Shown here: one piece after another, positions 8,947-17,528 of the stretch
How positions within the stretch are numbered: position 1 is the first letter of the stretch
Layout of the letters: each line of letters begins with the position of its first letter
Source of the DNA: Natrinema marinum
GTDB lineage: Archaea; Halobacteriota; Halobacteria; Halobacteriales; Natrialbaceae
Direction: 5' to 3'
Assembly: GCF_024296685.1 (NCBI RefSeq)
Contig: NZ_CP100763.1
Coordinates: 1,550,001-1,614,000, forward strand
DNA: 64,000 bases
Translations under genes and position numbers: made by a program
Notes under the pieces: model-generated
What the model saw: the letters and a program-made list of their open reading frames with translations, nothing else
Databases searched by the model: none
What the model was told of the DNA's origin: nothing

Positions 8947-9208
8947 CCCCGTGTTTGTGCTTCTTCGACTCGAGAGGAACCGCGTTGATACCCACGTTCG
9001 TGGATATGTTCGGCGGAACGACGCCGTGACGACGATTCGTCGGGAAGCAGCCGCGACCGATCGCCCCACCGCGGTTGGTCGACGTTGACTCAGCGACTGG
9101 ATGCCCGGCCCACGCACGAACGTGAACAGCTCTCGTTGTATCGAGTTCGCGACGCACGCGGGTGTGCGAGGCACAGCGTTCAAGAGCGTCGCCTCGAGTC
9201 CAACTGGT

Positions 9209-10984
9209 ATGCGACTCGAGGAGTACTGGGGTGTCGGCCCGAAGACGCGGGAGACGCTGGTCGACGAGCTGGGGCGGGAGGAAGCGATCCGGGCGATCGA
9301 GAGCGGCGACGTGCGGGCGCTCGTCGACGCCGGGCTCGCCCGCGGGCGAGCGACGCGAATTCTACGCCGCGCGACCGGGGGTGCGGGGATCGACGTGCTG
9401 TCGACGAGCGACGCCCGCTCGGCGTACAAGGAACTGCTCGACCTCGCGGTCGACCACGCGGTCACGCAGCGTGCGGCCGACCGGATCCGCGTGCTCACGC
9501 CGCTTGCGAGCCGCGACGCGATGGAAGATCGGCTCGAGGACGTGCTCGCCGCGCGGGACGCTTGGGCCGACCTCGCGGAGGGAGACCGCGAGGCGGTCCT
9601 CCAGGCCTACGAGCGCTACGACGCACGCGACGGCAGCGAGCACGCGGCCGTCGAGGCCGCGCTGGCGCTGCTCGAGGCCGGAGTCGACTCCGGGCCGTTC
9701 GCGGCGATCGCCGACCTCGAGCGCGACCGACTCGCCGAGGCGGCCGACGCGCTGGCGGCCCTCGACGGCGGTCGCGTCCGCGAGGGGGCCGACGAGGAAC
9801 TCGACCGCCTCCGCGATGCGTTAGGCGCGGTCGAAGACATGGACGCGAGCGCCCTCGAGCTGATCGACGAACTGCGTTCGGAGGGCGTCCGGGACGTGGA
9901 GGGCTTTCGCCAGTCCTTCGAGGACCGCTTACTGAGCGAGACGGACGTGACGATCGATCGGGTCCGCAACGCCATGCCGGGCGACGCGACCGACGCGACG
10001 GACTTCGTCGGTGCCACGTTGCGAACCCTCCGGAGCGAACTCACCGCCGCGATCGACGAACGCGAGGTGTTGGTCGCGAGCGACCTCAAGGGGACGCTCG
10101 CGGAGAACCGCGACGCCGTCGATCGGGCCGTGTCGGCGGTCGACGACATCGCGCTCCACCTCTCGTTAGCGCGCTTTGCCCTCGAGTACGACTGCACGCG
10201 GCCAGTGTTTCGCGACGGCGAAGACGCCGCAGTCTCAGTCGTCAACGCCCGCAACCTCACCCTCGCCGCGCGCGACGACGAGTCGGTGCAGCCGGTCACC
10301 TACGCGCTCGGCGATCACGACGTGACGAGCGTCCCGGCCGGCGTGAACACGGTTCCCGACCAGGAACGCGTCGCCGTCCTGACAGGAGCCAACAGCGGCG
10401 GGAAGACAACCCTGCTCGAGACGCTGTGCCAGATCGTCCTGCTGGCGACGATGGGACTGCCGGTCCCCGCGGATCGGGCCGAGGTGACACCTGTCGACTC
10501 GCTGGTCTTCCATCGCCGGCACGCGAGTTTCAACGCCGGCGTCCTCGAGTCGACGCTACGCTCGATCGTTCCGCCGCTGTCCTTGGGCGGGCGCACCCTG
10601 ATGCTGGTCGACGAGTTCGAGGCGATCACGGAACCCGGCAGCGCGGCCGACCTGCTACACGGGCTGGTCACGCTCTCGGTCGACCGCGAGGCGCTGGGCG
10701 TGTTCGTCACTCACCTCGCGGACGATCTGGAGCCGCTGCCGCCCGAAGCGCGCGTCGACGGCATCTTCGCGGAGGGACTGAATCCCGACCTCGAGTTGCT
10801 CGTCGACTACCAGCCCCGTTTCGGCACCGTCGGCCGGTCGACGCCGGAGTTCATCGTCTCGCGGCTCGTCGCGAACGCGAGCGATCGGAGCGAGCGCGCC
10901 GGCTTCGAGACGCTGGGTGAGGCCGTCGGCAACGAGGTCGTCCAGCGCACGCTCGCGGACGCCCGCTGGGCAACCGGCGAGTGA
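9209..10984 (+). CDS. MutS5/MutS2-like ATPase with N-terminal helix-hairpin-helix
   Basis: 591 aa from the ATG at 9209, whose RLEEYWGVGPKTRETLVDEL starts a helix-hairpin-helix region (residues 1-55). A long helical lever/clamp region follows. The ABC-type MutS ATPase has Walker A GANSGGKTT (393-401), Walker B LMLVDEFE (Asp468-Glu469) and a D-loop. There is no mismatch-recognition domain I and no Smr endonuclease tail, so it is not a canonical MutS. Archaeal homologues are called MutS5 or MutS2 and are thought to act on branched or recombination DNA. The Q-loop and signature region read AEVTPVDSLVFHRR and LESTLRSIV. Confidence 0.8.
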   Translation: MRLEEYWGVGPKTRETLVDELGREEAIRAIESGDVRALVDAGLARGRATRILRRATGGAGIDVLSTSDARSAYKELLDLAVDHAVTQRAADRIRVLTPLASRDAMEDRLEDVLAARDAWADLAEGDREAVLQAYERYDARDGSEHAAVEAALALLEAGVDSGPFAAIADLERDRLAEAADALAALDGGRVREGADEELDRLRDALGAVEDMDASALELIDELRSEGVRDVEGFRQSFEDRLLSETDVTIDRVRNAMPGDATDATDFVGATLRTLRSELTAAIDEREVLVASDLKGTLAENRDAVDRAVSAVDDIALHLSLARFALEYDCTRPVFRDGEDAAVSVVNARNLTLAARDDESVQPVTYALGDHDVTSVPAGVNTVPDQERVAVLTGANSGGKTTLLETLCQIVLLATMGLPVPADRAEVTPVDSLVFHRRHASFNAGVLESTLRSIVPPLSLGGRTLMLVDEFEAITEPGSAADLLHGLVTLSVDREALGVFVTHLADDLEPLPPEARVDGIFAEGLNPDLELLVDYQPRFGTVGRSTPEFIVSRLVANASDRSERAGFETLGEAVGNEVVQRTLADARWATGE

Positions 10985-11620
10985 TCAGCGCGACCCGTAG
11001 CGCTCGTCGTCGTCCGTCCCGGCTCTGTCGTCGACCTCCCGGCCCCACTCCGTTCGGTCCTCGCCGCCTCGCAGGCGGTCCTCGAGCCAGCGGTCGGACG
11101 GCGGGGCGTCCGCCACCCCCGAGCCGTCCGCCGACGAGTCGCCGTAGGTGTAGACGATGCCGACGTACTCCTCGCAGACGCGGGCCTCGAGATAGGCCTG
11201 CGCCGCTCGCCGGGAGAGGACCCCCATCTCGACGATATCGGCCAGCGCGGTCTTGGTCGCGCGAAACCAGTGCCTGATCGCGCCGTCGTCTGTGCGGTCG
11301 ACCGCGACGATCGCTCCGCGGTCGCCGTTCCGGCCGTCACCCCACTCGAGCCAGCAGACGTAGTAGGCGTCGACCCGATAGGCCGCCGCCGGCGAGACGA
11401 GGTAAAGCGTCTCGTAGACGCAGGGATCGAGGTGGTCAGTCAGAATCCGGTCGCGGGTGACCGACGCCGCCAGTACCTCGCTCTCGACCGCGCCGTCGGC
11501 CAGCGGCGTCGACGCGCTTATTTCGGCAGCGAGCGAGAGCGTCTCGCCGCCCCAGTGGCTGTATCGGAGGTCGTAGCGCCCGTCCAGTCGCCGGTAGGCG
11601 ACCAGCGCCCTATGCCCCAT
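10985..11620 (-). CDS. conserved haloarchaeal protein, DUF6735-like
   Basis: 211 aa, beginning MGHRALVAYRRLDGRYDLRY and SHWGGETLSL, a start that I associate with the haloarchaeal DUF6735 family. It is a soluble, mixed alpha/beta protein with YYVCWLEWGDG in the middle, ARVCEEYVGIVYTYGD near residue 150 and a charged, low-complexity tail of about 50 residues. No catalytic motif is recognised. Its stop codon directly abuts the stop of the MutS5-like gene (zero bases between), so the two genes are fully convergent. Confidence 0.65.
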   Translation of the reverse strand: MGHRALVAYRRLDGRYDLRYSHWGGETLSLAAEISASTPLADGAVESEVLAASVTRDRILTDHLDPCVYETLYLVSPAAAYRVDAYYVCWLEWGDGRNGDRGAIVAVDRTDDGAIRHWFRATKTALADIVEMGVLSRRAAQAYLEARVCEEYVGIVYTYGDSSADGSGVADAPPSDRWLEDRLRGGEDRTEWGREVDDRAGTDDDERYGSR

Positions 11621-11752
11621 CGTCCACCCGGTCGGGACGGCACGGGTCGGTCGGTGCTGCGCTCGAGCGGGAGTCGATGTCGCGGGTCACGGGCGGTCTG
11701 GCCGCCCGTCCGTACTTGAACCTCCGGACGGGACTTCGGCGGACTCGATCGG

Positions 11753-13267
11753 TCAGTCGCAAGCAGCGGCGACCAGTTCGTGTCGGCTCGGATCACCGAC
11801 CGGCCCATCGGCGTCGACCGGCTGCTCGAAACGGTACACGGTCACCGACTTGACGCCGTCGGGAGCGCGCTCGCAGAAGTACGCGGCCGCCGGCTCGAGG
11901 TGGGCGTCGGCACCCTGGACCTTCGTCCCGTACCGCTTCCAGAGCGTCGTCGGATACCGACTCATGGCGTTCGGCGGGCGGTCGAAGTCCACCGCCTCCC
12001 CGTCGACCAGATCGATCGCCGGCGCGGCCCCGCGCTCGGCTTCGACGACGTACCAGCTGTAAGAGTCCGGTGGATTCGGTGCGAAGAAGCCCCAGCTCGA
12101 GCGCTCGAGGACGCTTCCCTCGTCGTCTGACGGCGCGTCGACGAATCCCATCGCGGCCAGCTGCCAGCTCATCACCGCGAGGAGAAATCCGGCGAGAAAG
12201 ATCGTCGCGAGAAGGCGAGTTCCGCGTCGAACGGAAGGAGAGACGGAACGCGGCAGCGGCGATCCGGCGTCGTCGTTTCGGCCCACGGGGAACGACGAGA
12301 GACGGCGCTCGAGCCGACTCCCCGAAACGAGCCGGTCGAGGCGGTCCCAGACCGGTGACGGGAGGTACAACAGCAGCGCGGCGATCATAACGAACGGGAA
12401 GGCTCCCAATCGCATCGTCGCGGCCATGCTGAGGTGAGCGCAGACGAACGCGGCGACGATCGCGGTTCGGAGTCGGCCGGTCGCGAGGACGAGCAACACC
12501 GACGCGGTCAACACCCCGGTCCAGAGCCAATTGATCGCGGTGAGCACCGCGGAGAGTTCTGCGACGGCCGGCCCGAGCAGATAGACGAAGTCCTCGAGTT
12601 GGAAGATGCGCCGGACCGCGACGCCACGCATCCACGCGTCGCTTCGAAACTTGAGGGCCGCGTTGAGCGCGTAGACGACCGCGACGTGGACGAGTACCGT
12701 CGCGGTCGCCGCCGAGAGTACGCGCGGCTTTTCGAACGCGCGCTCGGCGGCAGAGCCGCGCTCGAGCGGGCGACGATGGAGCGCCCACCGCGACTCGAGC
12801 GGCAGGAACGCGGCGAGCAGGAGCAGCGAGACGAGGATCGTATCGCCGCCGTTGACCAGGTACGGATTGCGGGCGTACAGCGACGCGAGGAGGAGCGCCG
12901 AGGCGAGCGCTGCGAGTCGGGACCGGTAGCCGACGAGCAGACAAACGGCGACCACAGCGCCGAGCGCGAACAGCAGGGTCTGGGCCCACGCTGCGCCCGA
13001 GAGTGCGTGGAGGGACCACCGCGCGAGTCCGGGAGACAGCTCCGCGAGCGCAGATCGGGGCAAGACGCCGTCATCCGTGTAAAACGTTCGTATCCCCGGC
13101 GCTCGAACGACGAGCAGGTCGAGGAGGACGACGAGCGCCAGGCCGATGCGGAACGCGGCTATCGCTCGCGGATCGATGCCGAGGCGTGACCGGGCGGCCG
13201 CTCGTAGCCAACGTGTCGGCGTCTCGCCACGGTCCGAAGCCGTTGTTTCGAGGTGCGGAGGTGACAT
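11753..13267 (-). CDS. HTTM-domain integral membrane protein
   Basis: 504 aa from the ATG at 13267. It matches the HTTM (horizontally transferred transmembrane) domain related to vitamin-K-dependent gamma-carboxylase. Marks are FRIGLALVVLLDLLVVRAPG, FYTDDGVLPRSALAEL, LYARNPYLVNGGDTILVSLL and FLPLESRWAL. At least eight hydrophobic helices are visible, then a C-terminal soluble part with SSWGFFAPNPPDSYSWYVVE and a region rich in Trp/Tyr. Haloarchaeal HTTM proteins have no established reaction. A palindrome lies between its TATA box and start codon (see the entry at 13285), suggesting repressor control. Confidence 0.8.
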   Translation of the reverse strand: MSPPHLETTASDRGETPTRWLRAAARSRLGIDPRAIAAFRIGLALVVLLDLLVVRAPGIRTFYTDDGVLPRSALAELSPGLARWSLHALSGAAWAQTLLFALGAVVAVCLLVGYRSRLAALASALLLASLYARNPYLVNGGDTILVSLLLLAAFLPLESRWALHRRPLERGSAAERAFEKPRVLSAATATVLVHVAVVYALNAALKFRSDAWMRGVAVRRIFQLEDFVYLLGPAVAELSAVLTAINWLWTGVLTASVLLVLATGRLRTAIVAAFVCAHLSMAATMRLGAFPFVMIAALLLYLPSPVWDRLDRLVSGSRLERRLSSFPVGRNDDAGSPLPRSVSPSVRRGTRLLATIFLAGFLLAVMSWQLAAMGFVDAPSDDEGSVLERSSWGFFAPNPPDSYSWYVVEAERGAAPAIDLVDGEAVDFDRPPNAMSRYPTTLWKRYGTKVQGADAHLEPAAAYFCERAPDGVKSVTVYRFEQPVDADGPVGDPSRHELVAAACD

Positions 13268-13284
13268 GGGGACCGGTGGAACCG

Positions 13285-13303
13285 ACTCCTGATTGTCAGG
13301 AGT
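13285..13303. promoter_or_regulatory. palindromic operator candidate at the HTTM promoter
   Basis: actcctga, ttg, tcaggagt: perfect 8-bp arms, 3-nt spacer. It lies immediately downstream of the minus-strand TATA-like cttatatc (13304-13311) and 18 bp before the ATG at 13267. It therefore covers the expected transcription start, a classic archaeal repressor position. Confidence 0.55.
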
Positions 13304-13311
13304 GATATAAG
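13304..13311 (-). promoter_or_regulatory. TATA-like box of the HTTM gene
   Basis: cttatatc on the minus strand, 37-44 bp from the ATG at 13267, implying a short leader of roughly 10-15 nt that would contain half of the adjacent palindrome. Confidence 0.5.
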
Positions 13312-13405
13312 TGTTTTCTCCCTCACAGTCCGTTGTCGAAAATTCGAACCGATCGCCGACCGCGGGCACAACATCGAAATCCCGTCGCGTCCTACTGGCA
13401 CTCGT

Positions 13406-14065
13406 ATGGGAACGCGGACGGCGTACGACGCGGTCATCTTCGACAACGACGGCGTATTGACGACGCCGACGAATCGGCCCGTCCTGGTCGACGCGATGCG
13501 CGACGCCTTCGATATGGTCGGCGTGGCCGACCCGCCCGTCGACCACGTCGAGACGCTACTCGGTCCAACGGTCGATTCGTTACGCCGGGTCGCGGACGGA
13601 CACGGTATCGATCCCGACCGGCTCTGGCGAGCCCGGGAGACGGCCGCGATCGACGCCCAACTCGCGGAACTCCGGTCGGGAAGAAAGGCGACCTACGACG
13701 ACGTGACGGCGCTCGAGTCGCTGTCGATCCCGACCGGGATCGTCAGCAACAACCAGCACGAGACGATCGCGAACATCCTCGAGCACTGTGAACTCGAACC
13801 GTTCGACGTCTGGTACGGCCGCGAGCCGACGCTCGAGGGGATCGAACGCAAGAAGCCGACGCCGTACTACCTCGAGCGAGCGCTCGCGGACCTCGGCGTC
13901 GAGAACCCGCTGTTCGTCGGCGACAGCCGGGCCGATATCGGCGCGGCGGACGCGGTGGGGATCGACGCGGTCTTTCTCCGACGCGATCACCGGGCCGGCT
14001 ACGAGCTGTCGACCGAGCCGACACACGAACTCGAGTCGCTTGCGGCGCTTTCCGACCTGATCTGA
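13406..14065 (+). CDS. HAD-superfamily hydrolase
   Basis: 219 aa, haloacid dehalogenase fold. Motif I is IFDNDGVLTT (nucleophile and acid/base Asp), motif II is the Ser in TGIVSNNQHE, motif III Lys is in ERKKPTPYYL and motif IV is FVGDSRADIGAADAVG. A helical cap lies between motifs I and II (about residues 25-95). It resembles phosphoglycolate phosphatase/beta-phosphoglucomutase relatives; the substrate is not predictable. It is divergent from the HTTM gene with about 140 bp between starts. Confidence 0.85.
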   Translation: MGTRTAYDAVIFDNDGVLTTPTNRPVLVDAMRDAFDMVGVADPPVDHVETLLGPTVDSLRRVADGHGIDPDRLWRARETAAIDAQLAELRSGRKATYDDVTALESLSIPTGIVSNNQHETIANILEHCELEPFDVWYGREPTLEGIERKKPTPYYLERALADLGVENPLFVGDSRADIGAADAVGIDAVFLRRDHRAGYELSTEPTHELESLAALSDLI

Positions 14066-14109
14066 CGGGGTCGCACGTCCCGACGAGGAGACAACCGAAT
14101 CGGACTGAA

Positions 14110-14556
14110 TCAGGCGGTCGCGGTCGCCGCCCGTTCTGCCCGCGCCGCGATCGCCTCGTTCATCGCGACGAACGCCCGCTCTACGCGGGCGCGGTCGAAC
14201 ACCAGCGGGACGAGCGCGCCACGAACCGTCTCCCGCTGCAGCAGGCGCGTGCGCCGACCGTCCTCGATCGGCTCGAGGCGGAACTCGTGGTAACGATCGA
14301 GCGCGAAAGGGACGACGAACCGGTCGAGCCAGGCGAGCCGTCGGTCCGGCTCGACCGCGACCACCGACGACTCGACTGATCGACGGCCGCGACCGGGCGT
14401 CGGGCTCCAGCCCCGTCGGTCGTCGCGCCCGACGCTCACGCCCTCGACCGTCCGACCGATCGGGTCCCACTCCGGATACGCCTCGAACGATCGCAGGGCG
14501 TCCCAGACGACCGCGGGCGGCGCGTCGATCTCGACGAACACCTCGACTTCGTCCAT
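14110..14556 (-). CDS. SRPBCC (START-like) ligand-binding protein
   Basis: 148 aa from the ATG at 14556 (MDEVEVFVEIDAPPAVVWDA), the usual beginning of polyketide-cyclase/START-like proteins. An upstream in-frame ATG at 14619 adds 21 residues unlike the family. Visible features are FEAYPEWDPIGRTVEG, RLAWLDRFVVPFALDRYHEF and the C-terminal helix from about residue 118 (RARVERAFVAMNEA). The helix-grip fold binds hydrophobic ligands; no ligand is known. The gene is convergent with the HAD gene. Confidence 0.75.
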   Translation of the reverse strand: MDEVEVFVEIDAPPAVVWDALRSFEAYPEWDPIGRTVEGVSVGRDDRRGWSPTPGRGRRSVESSVVAVEPDRRLAWLDRFVVPFALDRYHEFRLEPIEDGRRTRLLQRETVRGALVPLVFDRARVERAFVAMNEAIAARAERAATATA

Positions 14557-14842
14557 GCGGTAATGCACGTCACGCGATAGCATGGCTATATCGGTCACCG
14601 GTCGCGACGGTCCGTGCATCGATCATTTCAGCGGAGCGCGCTGTCGTTGAACCGCCGGTTCATCGAGCCAGCGCGCCGCCGGTTCCTCCCGGAACTCACC
14701 ACTGAGGGGGCGGTGCACAGTCGGGAGAGGTTACGCGTTTCGGGCTCTTAACTCGAGGAAATAGGCGTGTGACTGCTATCGCCGCGTGATCGAAACCCGT
14801 CGGACCGCAACCCCCTTCTGCGACCGGCACTCAAAACCGCAC

Positions 14843-16120
14843 ATGGACGGATCGGATCGTGGACTCTCTCGGCGCGCGGTCGTCAGAAGCGCAGTCGCCA
14901 TCGGTGGCGCGAGCGCGCTTTCCGCCTGCCTCCAGCGCGAGGAACCCGAGGACGTCCCTCGGGCCACTCGCTCGCCCGACGAACTCCCCCGCCGCCAGCA
15001 CGCCTGGAACGAGTTCCTCTCGACGGACGATCACGGCAACGTCCGCCCGCCCGAACACCACCTCCTGCTCGGCCTCGAGTACGTCGGCGACGGCCCCGCC
15101 GACGCGGCCGCCGAGCGCGAGCAACTCGAGGCCGCGTTCCGGACGCTCGAGCGGGCCTACAAGCGCGGGAACGATGGGCTGGTGTTCGCGATGGGTTACG
15201 GCCCGGCGTACTTCGACCGGTTCGACGCCGATCTTCGGGGCGTCGACCTCCCCGACCCCGAAGCGCTCGCGCCGATCGAAGATCCCGAACTCGACGAGTA
15301 CGACGCCTTGCTCCACCTGGCCAGCGACTACGGCCACGTCACCCTGAGCGCGGAGGAGGCCCTGACGGGCGAACTCGAAGAACTGAACGGCCTCGAGGTA
15401 GCGGGAACGTTCGACGGCGTCTTCGAGGTCGGCGAGCGCCGGTCCGGCTTCATCGGTGCCGGGATGCCGGCCGAGCGCCAGTCCGGTGTCGGCGGCATTC
15501 CGGACAGCGATCCGGTCCCCGAAGACGCGCCGATGTTCATGGGCTTCAAGACCGGCTTCGAGCAAAATCAGGCGAGCGAGGACCGCGTGACGATCCCGGA
15601 GGGGCCGTTCGCCGGGGGAACGACGATCCACCTCTCGAAGATCCAACTGCACCTCCACCAGTGGTACGAACAGGACAGCCGCAGCCAGCGCGTCGCCAAG
15701 ATGTTCTCGCCGACCCACGCGGCGGACGACCTCGTCGAAGGGGTCGGCGAAAATCTCGGCGACTCGAGCGGGATCACCGAAATCTCCGGCAGTGCGGCCG
15801 AAGACGCTCGCAACGAGGGGACGGTCGGCCACGCCCAGAAGGCCGCCCGCGCCCGCGAGGACGGCGAGCCGATCCTCCTCCGGCGGGACTTCGATTCGAC
15901 CGACGACGACACGGCAAGTACCCACTTCCTCTCACTACAGCGCTCGATCGCCGACTTCGTGAAGACCCGCGAGGCGATGACTGGCTCCGATCTCACCGAC
16001 GGAGCCGTCGGCCCGCTGACGAACAACGGTATCCTCCAGTATCTCACCGTCCGCAACCGGGCGAACTACCTCGTTCCACCGCGAGGACTTCGATCCCTGC
16101 CCGCGCCGAACCCGCAGTAG
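14843..16120 (+). CDS. Tat-exported lipoprotein with degenerate DyP-type peroxidase fold (DUF7405-like)
   Basis: 425 aa from the ATG at 14843. A twin-arginine signal (SRRAVVRSAVAIGGASALSA) ends in a lipobox Cys (LSAC), so the protein is probably anchored outside the membrane. The C-terminal half has the order of a dye-decolorising peroxidase: GFKTG (234-238) where DyPs have GxxDG, a hydrophobic strand IHLSKIQLHLHQW, a proximal-type His330 (TVGHAQ), Arg347-Arg348 (LLRRDF) and STHFLSLQRSIADFV. The distal Asp of GxxDG is Thr237 here, so normal peroxide chemistry is doubtful. From memory such haloarchaeal proteins are labelled DUF7405. Heme binding is inference. Confidence 0.65.
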   Translation: MDGSDRGLSRRAVVRSAVAIGGASALSACLQREEPEDVPRATRSPDELPRRQHAWNEFLSTDDHGNVRPPEHHLLLGLEYVGDGPADAAAEREQLEAAFRTLERAYKRGNDGLVFAMGYGPAYFDRFDADLRGVDLPDPEALAPIEDPELDEYDALLHLASDYGHVTLSAEEALTGELEELNGLEVAGTFDGVFEVGERRSGFIGAGMPAERQSGVGGIPDSDPVPEDAPMFMGFKTGFEQNQASEDRVTIPEGPFAGGTTIHLSKIQLHLHQWYEQDSRSQRVAKMFSPTHAADDLVEGVGENLGDSSGITEISGSAAEDARNEGTVGHAQKAARAREDGEPILLRRDFDSTDDDTASTHFLSLQRSIADFVKTREAMTGSDLTDGAVGPLTNNGILQYLTVRNRANYLVPPRGLRSLPAPNPQ

Positions 16121-16289
16121 CGGACTCTCGCAGACTCGTTTGTTCGCCCGGCTATCGCGCTCGAGGCGACCGTCGATCGAGTCGACGATCCCTGCACCGG
16201 ATGCACACGAGCCGCGAGCGCCAGCCGATCGATCAGCGATCGGTTCCGCCTTCCCTAGGGTCTTTGCCTTCGAGAGCCACCTAAAACCG

Positions 16290-17303
16290 ATGCGAGCCGC
16301 AGCCTTCACCGAACTGACCGGCCCCGAGGGAGTGAGCGTGATCGAGCGAGACGACCCCGAGCCCGCCCCCGGCGAGGCGCTGGTCGACGTCGAGGCTTGC
16401 GCGATCAACCGCCACGACCTCTGGATCCTCGAGGGCGATTCCGCGATGGTCGACACCGACGACCTGCCGTTCGTCACCGGACTGGACGTGGCCGGCGTCG
16501 TGAGCGAGATCGGCGACGACGTTCGCGGCCTCGAGCCCGGCGACAGGGTCGTTCTCTGTCCGAACCAGACCTGCGGTTCCTGTCGGTTCTGCCACGAGGG
16601 CCCGGAGAACATGTGTGAACGGTTCTCGCTGTACCACGGCGGGCTCGCCGAGACCGCCCGCGTGCAGGCCGACCGGCTCATTCCGCTGCCCGAGGGCGTC
16701 GACGCGACGACCGCCGCCGCGATCCCGACGGCATACATGACCGCCTACCACATGCTCAGACGGGCCGAGGTCGGCCCCACTGATCTCGTCTTCGTCCCCG
16801 GCGCGACCGGCGGCGTCGGGGTCGCCGCGATCCAACTCGCAGAGATCCTCGGCGCCGAGACGATCGGCACCTCCTCGTCGGCGTCGAAACTCGAGCGCGT
16901 GCGCGACCTCGGGCTCGATCACGGCATCGAATCGACCGACATCGACGAGATCCGCGAGGCGGTCGATGCGATCGGCGAACCGGACGCGGTGATCAACCAC
17001 CTCGGCGGTGAGTTCACCGACCTCGGTCAGGCCGTCATGCGCCGCGGCGGTCGAATGGTCGTCTGCGGCCGCACCGCCGGCGGCGAGTCGACGATCCGCG
17101 TGGCGAACCTCTTCCTCGGCCACAAGCGCGTCATCGGCTCCACGATGGGTACCCAGGACGACCTCCGGCGGCTCGTCGAGCTCACCGCCGACGGCGAACT
17201 GGCACCCGCGATCGACGAGACGTACCCGCTCGAGGACACCGACGACGCCTTCGCGGCCATGCAGAACCGCGACAGCGTCGGTAAGATCGTCGTCGAACCG
17301 TAG
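16290..17303 (+). CDS. zinc-dependent alcohol dehydrogenase (MDR family)
   Basis: 337 aa medium-chain dehydrogenase/reductase from the ATG at 16290. Catalytic zinc ligands include Cys37 and His42 (EACAINRHDLW). The four structural-zinc cysteines read Cys95, Cys98, Cys101 and Cys109 (TCGSCRFCHEGPENMC). The Rossmann motif is GATGGVGVAAIQLAE, and the C-terminus has YPLEDTDDAFAAMQNRD and VGKIVVEP. It oxidises an alcohol or reduces an aldehyde or enone with NAD(P)H. It is close to the sequence type labelled alcohol dehydrogenase/quinone reductase in haloarchaea; substrate unknown. Confidence 0.85.
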   Translation: MRAAAFTELTGPEGVSVIERDDPEPAPGEALVDVEACAINRHDLWILEGDSAMVDTDDLPFVTGLDVAGVVSEIGDDVRGLEPGDRVVLCPNQTCGSCRFCHEGPENMCERFSLYHGGLAETARVQADRLIPLPEGVDATTAAAIPTAYMTAYHMLRRAEVGPTDLVFVPGATGGVGVAAIQLAEILGAETIGTSSSASKLERVRDLGLDHGIESTDIDEIREAVDAIGEPDAVINHLGGEFTDLGQAVMRRGGRMVVCGRTAGGESTIRVANLFLGHKRVIGSTMGTQDDLRRLVELTADGELAPAIDETYPLEDTDDAFAAMQNRDSVGKIVVEP

Positions 17304-17528
17304 GTTCGCGCCCCGTCCGCCGCCGTATTTCTGCTGACCGACTTTCCCACCGCCGGGCGGGAATGAAAGGGGCGACGGCGCTTTCGGGATCGTGTTGTCC
17401 GAATTCGTATCGTGGACACTCTCCTCTTTCGTAGCGCGTACGGCCGTTATTCGTTCCGGACCAGTTCTTCGGACGAGGCAAGAAGGCGCTGGCCCGACCT
17501 ATTTCAGCCCGTTCGCTGTCCGTCCCGT
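17304..17528. other. intergenic region with IS-end-like hairpin
   Basis: 225 bases without a gene. At 17342-17361 an imperfect hairpin (ttcccaccgccgggcgggaa) is followed by tgaaaggggc. The look is of the structured end of an IS200/IS605-type element, but no tnpA or tnpB remnant adjoins it. Confidence 0.3.

Noticed and set aside
14640-14700. Short duplication accgccggtt / gccgccggttcc
   Set aside because: Too short and GC-biased to be meaningful.
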